Part shown: positions 56,373-64,000 of the stretch, piece by piece | How the letters are laid out: each line of letters opens with the position of its first letter | Position numbering within the stretch: the first letter of the stretch is position 1 | From: Thalassoglobus sp. JC818 | GTDB lineage: Bacteria > Planctomycetota > Planctomycetia > Planctomycetales > Planctomycetaceae | Direction: 5' to 3' | Assembly (NCBI RefSeq): GCF_040717535.1 | Contig: NZ_JBFEFI010000001.1 | Coordinates: forward strand, 558,001 to 622,000 | DNA: 64,000 nt | Program-made: the position numbers and the translations under genes | Notes under the pieces: generated by a model | Databases searched by the model: none | Told to the model about the DNA's origin: nothing | Seen by the model: only the letters and a program-made list of their open reading frames with translations

Positions 56373-58079
56373 ATGGTCTTTCCGCGACACCTCTTCTCAA
56401 CCACACTCAGTGTGCTTCTGGCAATTGTCTGGTTAAGCACATCACTCTCTGCGGGAAGCATCCCGGAACGGTTTTCGAGTTGTGCGGTGGTCACGCAGAG
56501 CGAACTTGCTTCACAAGTCGGCCGGGATGTGATGCGAGATGGAGGAAATGCCATCGACGCGGCAGTGGCAAGCGCATTTGCCATGGCCGTCACTCATCCC
56601 GCAGCCGGAAATATCGGCGGAGGTGGGTTTCTCGTTTATCGCGCAGCGGACGGTTCCACGACAACCTACGACTTTCGAGAAGTTGCTCCTCGCAGCGCGA
56701 CTGCAGAAATGTGGATCGACGAGGATGGAAAATATGATCGAGATCGCCATCACTCCAGCGCGCTGGCTGTCGGAGTTCCCGGTTCAGTGGCAGGACTTCA
56801 TCTCGCCTGGAGCGAACATGGAAAACTTCCGTGGAAACGGCTTGTCGAACCTGCCATCCAACTCGCTGACGAAGGCTTCGAAGTAACACCCGGCTTGGCA
56901 CACTCACTCGCTGAATCTCACGACCGGTTCAAAATTTCACAAGCTTCCCTCGATCAATTCACCAATAACGGCGAGTTATTCGCAGTAGGAGACCGACTCG
57001 TTCAAAAGGACCTGGCACGATCACTTGAGCGAATTGCTCTCGAAGGCCCCGCCGGATTTTACGAGGGAAAGACTGCCGATTTGATTGTGGAACAGATGCA
57101 GGCAATGGGCGGCCTGATCGACCACGAAGATCTCAAAGCTTATCGCCCCGTGCAGCGATCTCCGGTGACCGGCACGTATCGAGGACACAAGATTATCTCA
57201 ATGCCGCCCCCCAGTTCCGGTGGTGTGACGTTGATTCAGATGCTGAACATTCTTGAACACGTCAACCTGAGAGAGTTCGGTGCCGGCTCTGCAAACTCGT
57301 TACACTGGATGGCAGAGTCGATGCGGTTGGCGTACCTCGACCGGGCGCGTCATTTGGGTGACCCCGACTTCGTCGATGATCAACCGGTCGAGCTGTTGAT
57401 CTCAAAACCATACGCCCAAGAGCAGCATTCAAAGATCTCCCCAGAACAAGCGGGTGTCTCTGAGATCAAACAAATTCAGATGCTGCAGGAAAGTCCGGAA
57501 ACAACACACTTGTCGGTCGTCGATGGTCAACGAAACGCTGTCGCACTGACAACAACCCTCGAGTACAGCTACGGCTCTGGAATCGTCGTTGCTGGAGGAG
57601 GGTTCCTCCTGAACAACGAAATGGGAGACTTCAATCCTGTCGAAGGAGTGACAACTCTCACCGGACAAATCGGAAGCCAGGCGAATCTGACCGCTCCGGG
57701 CAAACGAATGCTCTCCAGCATGACTCCAACGATTGTAGAACGAGACGGAGAACTTTTGATGGTCACCGGCAGTCCCGGCGGTCGGACGATCATCAACACC
57801 GTTCTGCAGACAATCATCAATGTCATCGATCACGAGATGAATGCTCAAGACGCAGTCAATTACGGACGCATTCACCAACAATGGCTTCCCGATCGAATTC
57901 AATACGAACGTAACGCCTTCTCACCGGACACGCTTAACTTACTGCTCGAACGAGGGCACGTTCTCGATCAACTCGGGGCACAAGGGTCGGCGCAAATCAT
58001 CGTCGTTGATCCGAAAAACAAAGAGCTTCAGACTGGGGTCGACCACCGTCGACCTGGAGCTGCGGCAGCTGGATTCTGA
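56373..58079 (+). CDS. ggt: Gamma-glutamyltransferase, exported
   Basis: 568 residues from ATG 56373 (GGGAG about 7 nt upstream). Signal peptide MVFPRHLFSTTLSVLLAIVWL. Ntn-hydrolase that autocleaves and transfers or hydrolyses gamma-glutamyl groups of glutathione and related compounds in the periplasm. Motifs: GGNAIDAAVASAFAMAVTHPAAGNIGGGGFL, SMPPPSSGGVTLIQMLN, the processing site ETTHLSVVDGQRNAVALT with nucleophile T377, and SSMTPTIV and TGSPGGRTIINTVLQ. An in-frame extension of 45 codons overlaps hisC and is rejected. The 14-bp gap after hisC suggests one transcript. It converges with the DUF1853 gene, 15 bp away. Confidence 0.94.
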   Translation: MVFPRHLFSTTLSVLLAIVWLSTSLSAGSIPERFSSCAVVTQSELASQVGRDVMRDGGNAIDAAVASAFAMAVTHPAAGNIGGGGFLVYRAADGSTTTYDFREVAPRSATAEMWIDEDGKYDRDRHHSSALAVGVPGSVAGLHLAWSEHGKLPWKRLVEPAIQLADEGFEVTPGLAHSLAESHDRFKISQASLDQFTNNGELFAVGDRLVQKDLARSLERIALEGPAGFYEGKTADLIVEQMQAMGGLIDHEDLKAYRPVQRSPVTGTYRGHKIISMPPPSSGGVTLIQMLNILEHVNLREFGAGSANSLHWMAESMRLAYLDRARHLGDPDFVDDQPVELLISKPYAQEQHSKISPEQAGVSEIKQIQMLQESPETTHLSVVDGQRNAVALTTTLEYSYGSGIVVAGGGFLLNNEMGDFNPVEGVTTLTGQIGSQANLTAPGKRMLSSMTPTIVERDGELLMVTGSPGGRTIINTVLQTIINVIDHEMNAQDAVNYGRIHQQWLPDRIQYERNAFSPDTLNLLLERGHVLDQLGAQGSAQIIVVDPKNKELQTGVDHRRPGAAAAGF

Positions 58080-58094
58080 TGGCGAGATTCTTTG

Positions 58095-58925
58095 TTATCG
58101 AGTGCCCGGCCAGTCGCGCGAAACGACAAACACACGGTCCAATTCGTGGCCGCCTGGATCGTTCAGTGATCGCACACTCCACAGTCGGGGAGTTCTGGTC
58201 TTAAGAAAGTGATCGTCCAGAAACTGGACCAACTCCGCCTGTGAATACTTCTTCTGATCAGGGCCAACCGGAATCGGACTCAGCCAGTACGGTTTCTCAA
58301 TCTGGCAGTAACAGCAATTCGGAAAGAGTTCCTGCAGAAGATCGAGTTCATCCTCGTAAACCCAGGTTCCCTGTAGCAGATTGTCGCTCATGTACTTCGG
58401 GCGTTGAGCGGGAAGAGCGTCACTTGGATGGATGAAAATCCGGCCCTTCATGAATGCGAATGTGTGTGTTACCTCGGGAAAGTGCTTCTTTCCCAATTGA
58501 AGTTGATGGCCAAACAGTCGTGACGTTTTCTTTTCAAAGTTGTCCGCCGAATTCGGACCGATGAAATGGCTTTGATCGTCGCTGACAAACGGTGCATACA
58601 GGTAGAACTTGACCGCGGTCTCGCAATGCACGACGTCACCACTCGGAGTACGATAAATGAAGTCGACTTCTCCAATTGTTCGAATCCCATCACTCAACTG
58701 CTTCTGCTGATGAATCAGTTCAATGTCGCTGCGTGAACGAAGCCAGCAAGCGATCAGTTCTTCAAAATAGCGGCCGACGCGTCTCGGAGTCTTGGCAATG
58801 CTGTAGGTGTCCGTCTCGGCAATCGCAGCAGGGCCAAACTCTTCGGGAATCGGAGTTTTCAGAAGTGAAGGGCTGTTCAGAATCCAATCCAAGTCACGGA
58901 GCATCTGATAAGTCAAGGATTGCAT
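58095..58925 (-). CDS. DUF1853 family protein
   Basis: 276 residues, cytoplasmic. Matches the DUF1853 pattern: GRYFEELIACWLRSRSDIELI, GIRTIGEVDFIYRTPSGDVVHCETAVKFYLYA, HFIGPNSADNFEKKTSRLFGHQLQLGKK and FMKGRIFIHPSDA. The order GEVDF then ETAVKFYL resembles the D...ExK signature of PD-(D/E)XK nuclease-fold proteins, so a nuclease-related fold is plausible, though activity is not established. It lies 35 bp downstream of the nucleotide cyclase gene on the same strand, so it may belong to that transcription unit. Confidence 0.82.
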   Translation of the reverse strand: MQSLTYQMLRDLDWILNSPSLLKTPIPEEFGPAAIAETDTYSIAKTPRRVGRYFEELIACWLRSRSDIELIHQQKQLSDGIRTIGEVDFIYRTPSGDVVHCETAVKFYLYAPFVSDDQSHFIGPNSADNFEKKTSRLFGHQLQLGKKHFPEVTHTFAFMKGRIFIHPSDALPAQRPKYMSDNLLQGTWVYEDELDLLQELFPNCCYCQIEKPYWLSPIPVGPDQKKYSQAELVQFLDDHFLKTRTPRLWSVRSLNDPGGHELDRVFVVSRDWPGTR

Positions 58926-58960
58926 TTGCGTTCAATTGGAATGCGTGATAAGAATTTCAC

Positions 58961-60766
58961 TCACTTCGCCGGAAGTACCCAGACCGGGTGTTCGGCTTCG
59001 GCTCCGTTGATCATCGAGTGAACCGTGCGAGAGAGAAGGACGAGAGAGGGACCATCATTCGGAAATGATTGGAGCAGACCAGTCAGCGAGTTCGCTGCTT
59101 TCGTGAAATCCTTCTGCTCAAAGGCAGCAAGTGCGGTTTCGTAGCCAGCGACGAGTTCCGGATCGCAACTGCTCCCAGCCAGTTCATAAAGCGGAACAGG
59201 TTCGTCGATATTGACCACTTTCACCTGACACAAACGACGTCGCGAGATATCTGCATCAACGAGGCGAGACGTTTCTCCAGAGATCAAAGCTGGTGTGCGC
59301 AAATACTTTGTCGCTCCTTCCAACCGGCTGGCGAGATTGACGGTCGTGCCGAGAGGGCTGTACTTGAATTTGAAGTTCGACCCCGTATTCCCGGCGCGAA
59401 CTTGGCCCGAATTGATTCCGATTCCCACTTCGAGCGGTTCGCCGAGTGTCTCGCTCCATCTGCGTTCGATTTCCGGAAGTGACGACAACATGTCAATCGC
59501 TGCACGGCACGCGAGGCTCGCATGATCAGTTTGTGGCTTGGGTGCTCCCCACATCGCCATCAATTCGTCGCCGATATAATCAACGAGCACGCCGTCATGG
59601 CGGTTCACGCACAACGACAGGACTTCCATCACGTCGTTGATCCACTGGAAGGTTTGCTTGGTTCCGATTCGTTCTGAAATCCGGCTAAATCGGCGAATGT
59701 CACAAAATAAGACCGTAACATCGGCGTCCCGACCGTCGATCAGTGTCGGGTTAAGTTCGAGTTCCTCGGCAAGTTTCTTGGTGAAGTATTGCTCGAACTG
59801 CAACTTCATATTGATGGCACGAACTTCCTGTTCGATTCGCGAGAGCCCTGACGAAACTCCGCACGACAGAAGTTCCATGAGCCGAGCCTGAACTCGACTG
59901 ATCACTTCCGGTCCGGATTCGAGCCGCTTTCGTTGGCACTCTCCGTACAAAGCACCGATGACTTCTCCATCGATGTTCAGAACAGGAGCTGCAATCACGC
60001 CTTCGACATTGGTCGACGTTTTCGAAGCATCAAAAGCTGTCGAGTCCCAAAACGTTTGTTTGCCAGCATGGACTTTCCAAAGCACGCTTTCGCTGATCCG
60101 CCATGGTTGCTGAACCGACTCTGTCCAGTTCGGAATCCATTTCCCATCGCGTAACATGACGACCACAGCCCGATTCATGCCGACCATTGTGCGGGCACCC
60201 TGGACCGCGCTTTTGAACAATTGTTCCTGCGTCCTCGCTGATTGGAAGACATCCATCGCTGCCTGCAGCAACTGAACGAGTTGTTCGACGTCGCTTCCAG
60301 CCAGATCGAGTTGGTCAATCGACTTGGCAACAAACTGATCAAGATGCTGCCCCGGCGCACATGTCGCCAAACCCAGACTTTGAAGCGTATTCGCAGAAGA
60401 TGGACCGCCGATCAGAATTCGATGATTGGAAGGCAGAACGACTTCGACGGGAATAGGAAGCGTTTGTTCAGATTCTGGATCGAGTTCTCCTCGCCCCGTC
60501 ACTTCAACGGGAACGATCGGGCTCAGATTGTGAAGTCGCACGAGTCCATCAGCAACTTCTTCGATGAGAAGCTGTCGTCGTCCGATACGCGTTTCGGCCA
60601 AAGGAGCCAGGACGAGTCGCGGTCCTTGCTGTTCCGAACCGGAATTCACTTGAAGAAGTGCAATGTCCGTCTCGTGGTGCTGCTGACGACCGAGTTCGAG
60701 CGCATCATCGAGCGCTCCGGTGAAGACCGGTCGATCGTGATAGAAAATTTGGAGAGGAATGGACAT
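58961..60766 (-). CDS. Class III adenylate/guanylate cyclase with FHA-like and GAF domains
   Basis: 601 residues. N-terminal FHA-like beta domain (about 20-125; IGRRQLLIEEVADGLVRLHNLSP); GAF domain (about 165-320; AAMDVFQSARTQEQLF through VEGVIAAPVLNIDGEVIGALYGE); and a class III catalytic domain (about 355-545) with the two metal Asp in VTVLFCDIRRFSR and DYIGDELMAMWGAP, GIGINSGQV, and FKYSPLGTTVNLASRLEGATK. A short helical tail may be TPR-like. Makes cAMP or cGMP from the NTP in response to a GAF ligand or phosphopeptide partner. The membrane-protein gene upstream ends 7 bp before this start, so they are co-transcribed. Confidence 0.92.
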   Translation of the reverse strand: MSIPLQIFYHDRPVFTGALDDALELGRQQHHETDIALLQVNSGSEQQGPRLVLAPLAETRIGRRQLLIEEVADGLVRLHNLSPIVPVEVTGRGELDPESEQTLPIPVEVVLPSNHRILIGGPSSANTLQSLGLATCAPGQHLDQFVAKSIDQLDLAGSDVEQLVQLLQAAMDVFQSARTQEQLFKSAVQGARTMVGMNRAVVVMLRDGKWIPNWTESVQQPWRISESVLWKVHAGKQTFWDSTAFDASKTSTNVEGVIAAPVLNIDGEVIGALYGECQRKRLESGPEVISRVQARLMELLSCGVSSGLSRIEQEVRAINMKLQFEQYFTKKLAEELELNPTLIDGRDADVTVLFCDIRRFSRISERIGTKQTFQWINDVMEVLSLCVNRHDGVLVDYIGDELMAMWGAPKPQTDHASLACRAAIDMLSSLPEIERRWSETLGEPLEVGIGINSGQVRAGNTGSNFKFKYSPLGTTVNLASRLEGATKYLRTPALISGETSRLVDADISRRRLCQVKVVNIDEPVPLYELAGSSCDPELVAGYETALAAFEQKDFTKAANSLTGLLQSFPNDGPSLVLLSRTVHSMINGAEAEHPVWVLPAK

Positions 60767-60773
60767 TGGTTCG

Positions 60774-62564
60774 CTAGTTCCCGTGATCGTGAATCGCGTC
60801 CGCGATTGACTGCAGGGAATAGATTTTTACCTTCGCTGTTCGGTCATCAAAGAGTGGAGCGACACTTTTCAGTTTTTCCGGCAGAACTGCATTCTTGATG
60901 ACGACGTAATCGACGTCCACACCTTTCAGAAAATCGCAACTCGCATCATTCGGAAATCGTCTCATCGTTGCCCGCAGATTGCGATGCTGTTGCGGGAAGA
61001 AACCCGAGTAACCGTCAGGCATTCGTCGATCATGTTCGAGTGCCAGAAGCATCCAGCGAGTGGTCTCAATAAAGTCGGATGTTTTGCCTCCCGTTGCGAA
61101 CGGAACGCATGCGACAACTGCATCCGCTGGCGTTTCTGTCTCAATCCATTGCACCCATTGCTCGTTGATTTCCGAATTCGGAGGCTTCGCCCAGATGCAG
61201 TGTTTGGGCCAGGTTTCAATCACCGAAATCCCAGCGACAACAACGACGACTCCCAAACCAAGTCGACGCCACCATTTTCGTCGCAGTTCCGACGGGTCGG
61301 CATCGCGAGCGGAAAAACACCTCCACCATACATCGACGCCGATGGTCGCCAACAGAACGACAGCGATTTGAACAATGACTCCGAATCGATACGGGCTGCG
61401 AATCAGCTGCAAACCAGGAATCCAGTCCATAAACAGTTCGTAATGGTGCCAATTTCCCCAATGAATTGTCGGACCAAGTGAGAGCAGACCAGCGACTCCT
61501 CCCCAAAGCAGCAGGAACGACGTCCACTTTCGGCGCGAACGAACAACACTTCCAGCGACGAGACCAGTCGCTGCCAACACCATCATCAATGTTCCACAGC
61601 CAACATCTCGTCGGTATCGAACTTCATAGCCGAGAAGAGGGCCAAGTTCGGTCCAGAGGAATCGCCGTTCACTTGTGAACAGATAATCGGTCTCGTCGGC
61701 TGACAAGCTGGAGATCAATTGGAGACGTCTCGGTTCGGACATCGGCTCAAGCCAGCGGCATTGAGCCCACAAGAAAGGACTGACGATGGTTAATGCAACC
61801 ACCGCGGCACACATCATCCCGATCCAGGTCGACCGGAACAGCAACTTCCGCCACAGGTAAACCACAAAACAAGGTGACAGAATCACCATGAACAGGCCGT
61901 AGTAATGACATGCGAGATAGCAGATTCCCAAAGCCAGTCCGAACGTCGAGCCAGAGAGGGGAGTGGAGTTCTTTTCGAATTCGATCAGGGTCCAGAGAAT
62001 TAAAAGGATCGACCAGACCGCCCCGAGTTGAATCACTCCCAGTTGTAGATGGACAAAAGGCAGAGTGAGAAAAGCCAGCCCGCAGAAGATCTGACTGACG
62101 AGCGAATATCCAAGGCTAGCGGCGATGCGCCGACCGAGAAAAGCGTTGGCACCAAGAGTGAGCAAAATGAAAATGTTGTACGCGAAGCACAAAGAAAACA
62201 GCCAGGCGAACGGAGCGACAACGAGACTTGTCGGCTGCATCTCCGAGAAAGTGAATGTCCCCTGAAGCGGATGGAAAATTGGCGCGTGCCAGTACCCGCG
62301 AAAACCTCGCTGGAGCGATTCCGCATTCCAGCCCACGGTCCACATGTTGAAGAAAGAAACGGTCGGATCACGTTCCCATCCGGTCGGAATCTTCTCGCCG
62401 TATTCCCAACAATGTCCGAGGACGGTAATCGCAGCAAGCAGGCTCCACGCGAACCACTCGAGGATCCCGATGATTCCATTGAGTAGACGCCGACGCACCT
62501 TCGTCAGTCGAGAAGACTCTTGCGGTCTTTGGAGAGGTTTCCTGTTGCCAATGATTCCAGACAC
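60774..62564 (-). CDS. Multi-span membrane protein, GT-C glycosyltransferase-like
   Basis: 596 residues with about eleven transmembrane segments, starting GTG 62564. The layout resembles GT-C-type membrane glycosyltransferases/YfhO-like proteins: first helix about 31-52, then an extracytoplasmic loop with GWERDPTVSFFNMWTVGWNAE (acidic residue in the loop) and later helices; the last ~110 residues are soluble and probably periplasmic (ETPADAVVACVPFA). No clear catalytic signature, so the activity is inferred only from topology. It sits 7 bp before the nucleotide cyclase start on the same strand, and the unknown gene 62634 lies upstream, 69 bp away. A membrane-linked sugar-transfer role is the working guess. 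Confidence 0.7.
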   Translation of the reverse strand: MSGIIGNRKPLQRPQESSRLTKVRRRLLNGIIGILEWFAWSLLAAITVLGHCWEYGEKIPTGWERDPTVSFFNMWTVGWNAESLQRGFRGYWHAPIFHPLQGTFTFSEMQPTSLVVAPFAWLFSLCFAYNIFILLTLGANAFLGRRIAASLGYSLVSQIFCGLAFLTLPFVHLQLGVIQLGAVWSILLILWTLIEFEKNSTPLSGSTFGLALGICYLACHYYGLFMVILSPCFVVYLWRKLLFRSTWIGMMCAAVVALTIVSPFLWAQCRWLEPMSEPRRLQLISSLSADETDYLFTSERRFLWTELGPLLGYEVRYRRDVGCGTLMMVLAATGLVAGSVVRSRRKWTSFLLLWGGVAGLLSLGPTIHWGNWHHYELFMDWIPGLQLIRSPYRFGVIVQIAVVLLATIGVDVWWRCFSARDADPSELRRKWWRRLGLGVVVVVAGISVIETWPKHCIWAKPPNSEINEQWVQWIETETPADAVVACVPFATGGKTSDFIETTRWMLLALEHDRRMPDGYSGFFPQQHRNLRATMRRFPNDASCDFLKGVDVDYVVIKNAVLPEKLKSVAPLFDDRTAKVKIYSLQSIADAIHDHGN

Positions 62565-62633
62565 GCAATTCTCAAGAACGTGAAGTCACAAGTTTCCCCT
62601 CGCCAAACCTCAAGATTCGGTGCCAAACAACAT

Positions 62634-64000
62634 TCAACTTTGCAGCGCCTCTCGAGTCCGTTCAACGAGGTTACTCATCGAGTCCCCAGATCCTTTCAAG
62701 TTGAAGACGCTCAACGCCAGAAAATCGTTTCGCCATTCCGGGCTCACTGAATTGAAGTCTTCGAGGACTGCCGAACTGTACTTATAGTCGTGAGTATTTC
62801 GTCCTCGCAAGAAAACTTGCCGGCGAGCTTCATCAATCAGTTCGTACGGGTTATTTCCGCCGTTGAGATAGTCTCTGACCTGAATGGAAGCTTTCATTTT
62901 GTCGCGGGAAATGTTTTCGCTGAGTTCCGAAAGTTCGTTCGTGGGAGTATCCGACCGCTCTTTCCACTGTGCGAAGGAAAGCTGTTTCAGACTGCCGCGA
63001 CCTTCAGCAGCACCGCGAAACAGTGGGTTGAACGCACAGGCTTGAAGGACGAGTCGTTTTCGCAAATTCTCGTCGCGAGTCTGTTGATAGATGAAATGGA
63101 CCGCGTTGGCAGTTGTCAGCCCATGCAATCCAACGATTCCCGGTTGACGCATCAACAGTTCTCCTGCCGACACAAAGACGGCATCCCAGATCGACTGTGG
63201 ATTCACTCCGTCGACAATCGCCTGTTGAGCCGCTTTGGAGACATCGCCAGCGGAATCTCGATGCATCGCAGCGATCAGATCGCGCGTCGCTGTGCTGTTC
63301 AATTCTCCGGATTGCCACTCGATTGGAATTTCTCCCGCGAGCGGATCGTTCGTGCGCCATGGTCGGTCAGCTTCGTAATCATGCTGCGAGGGATCGCCGT
63401 CACCTTCATGGTTAAGAATCGCGAAGGTCAGTGATCGAAGCACCGGTTCTGCATTCTGCCAGCCAATGACTTGTAGGGTCCGCCAAGCGTTCGCCAGAAA
63501 AATTGCTTTGTGTCCAATCGAACGAAAATCTCTCGCTGCATAATTTGCGTAGAGGTCGAATAATTCGTTGCTTCCGCTGGAACGGACGAGAGCAGCGGTA
63601 GCCACGTCCGCCTGTTCTACATCCCAACGTTCCATCGCATCGACGAACAGAGATCGAGCCTGTTCAGGTGCCGGGACGCGTGCTTCGTCGACCGCTTGCA
63701 TCTGCCAGCCACTTTGGCGGGCTTCGTCTGCCTGTGCCGACTTGAAGTAATCAAGAGCCCAGAAAATCGGCAGCCATCGATCCTCATCCGGACCATGCAA
63801 GCTGGCGAGGTGACACGAATTGACGACGAGAACTGTATGAAACTTGAAGCCGACGGACGGACGGGGCTGAACATTTCGAACCCCGGCTAGCAACAACGCA
63901 GAAAGCACTTCCTGATATGACGTTCCAGAACGGATTTTCTCGGCGACTTTCTCCAGAAGCTGTCCGCGGTCGGTTGTTTCAATCAATTCGACGAGGGGCT
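62634..64000 (-). CDS. Conserved hypothetical protein, 5' end outside window
   Basis: No function known. The frame stays open to base 64000, so the N-terminus is cut; the TTG at 63986 is probably internal. At least 455 residues, mostly helical, with no signal peptide or membrane segment in the visible part. Motifs: YQEVLSALLLAGVRNVQPRP, GFKFHTVLVVNSCHLASLHG and LHGLTTANAVHFIYQQTRD, with recurring His that could bind a ligand or metal. I have seen this kind of pattern in planctomycete hypothetical proteins but cannot name the family. It lies 69 bp upstream of the GT-C-like gene on the same strand and may belong to the same transcript. Confidence 0.7.
   Translation of the reverse strand, partial: PLVELIETTDRGQLLEKVAEKIRSGTSYQEVLSALLLAGVRNVQPRPSVGFKFHTVLVVNSCHLASLHGPDEDRWLPIFWALDYFKSAQADEARQSGWQMQAVDEARVPAPEQARSLFVDAMERWDVEQADVATAALVRSSGSNELFDLYANYAARDFRSIGHKAIFLANAWRTLQVIGWQNAEPVLRSLTFAILNHEGDGDPSQHDYEADRPWRTNDPLAGEIPIEWQSGELNSTATRDLIAAMHRDSAGDVSKAAQQAIVDGVNPQSIWDAVFVSAGELLMRQPGIVGLHGLTTANAVHFIYQQTRDENLRKRLVLQACAFNPLFRGAAEGRGSLKQLSFAQWKERSDTPTNELSELSENISRDKMKASIQVRDYLNGGNNPYELIDEARRQVFLRGRNTHDYKYSSAVLEDFNSVSPEWRNDFLALSVFNLKGSGDSMSNLVERTREALQS

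Overview
Chromosomal segment of a planctomycete-type bacterium (order Planctomycetales inferred). The evidence is the mix of secreted formylglycine sulfatases, Tat-exported Gfo/Idh/MocA oxidoreductases, two DUF6807 proteins, a PEP-CTERM protein, low-complexity secreted proteins and lipoproteins, duplicated groEL genes and several CsrA-type regulators, all in moderate-GC DNA. I see no rRNA, tRNA, CRISPR array, prophage or insertion sequence. Genes lie on both strands in short units, often separated by strong intrinsic-terminator hairpins.

Layout. 1-7.4 kb: a cysteine desulfurase-family enzyme cut by the window edge, rplU standing alone, a secreted low-complexity protein, glcF and dnaK. 7.4-8.0 kb: a stand-alone csrA followed by a hairpin-rich non-coding stretch ending in a strong terminator. 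8.1-16.7 kb: lpdA, glpK, a fused TssB-TssC contractile-sheath-like protein coupled by a 4-nt overlap to an exported isoaspartyl peptidase/asparaginase, a DUF3500 protein and an internally duplicated unknown protein. 16.9-23.5 kb: a protein-folding block on the minus strand (groEL, groES, groEL, dnaJ, grpE, FmdB zinc ribbon). 23.9-28.8 kb: hemE and two multi-span membrane proteins. 29.0-31.8 kb: the most unusual locus, a CsrA domain joined through a histidine-kinase-dimerisation-like helical segment to a response-regulator receiver domain, followed by a membrane hybrid histidine kinase. 31.8-43 kb: a TrkA-C membrane protein, a VOC protein, then a catabolic/secreted block of two sulfatases, two DUF6807 proteins, two Gfo/Idh/MocA oxidoreductases and a leucine-rich-repeat lipoprotein. 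43-64 kb: a PEP-CTERM protein, homocysteine methyltransferase, amidohydrolase, aspartate aminotransferase, PspA, an ECF sigma factor, a LarA-like protein lacking the expected catalytic residues, a large lipoprotein, a third sulfatase, hisC, gamma-glutamyltransferase, a DUF1853 protein, a class III nucleotide cyclase next to a GT-C-like membrane protein, and an edge-truncated unknown.

How it may work together. The chaperone genes form a folding/stress block, and dnaK and the first groEL share a TGCC-N5-GGCA palindrome upstream. The sulfatase/Gfo-Idh/DUF6807 block fits breakdown of sulfated or modified glycans. The main novelty candidate is a phospho-controlled CsrA: CsrA-DHp-REC plus a hybrid kinase, whose own leader can fold a small hairpin presenting AGGA over the Shine-Dalgarno sequence, the classical form of a CsrA target. 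The second candidate is the solitary TssB-TssC fusion with a shortened C-terminus. All functions are inferred from sequence motifs by eye; no database search was run.
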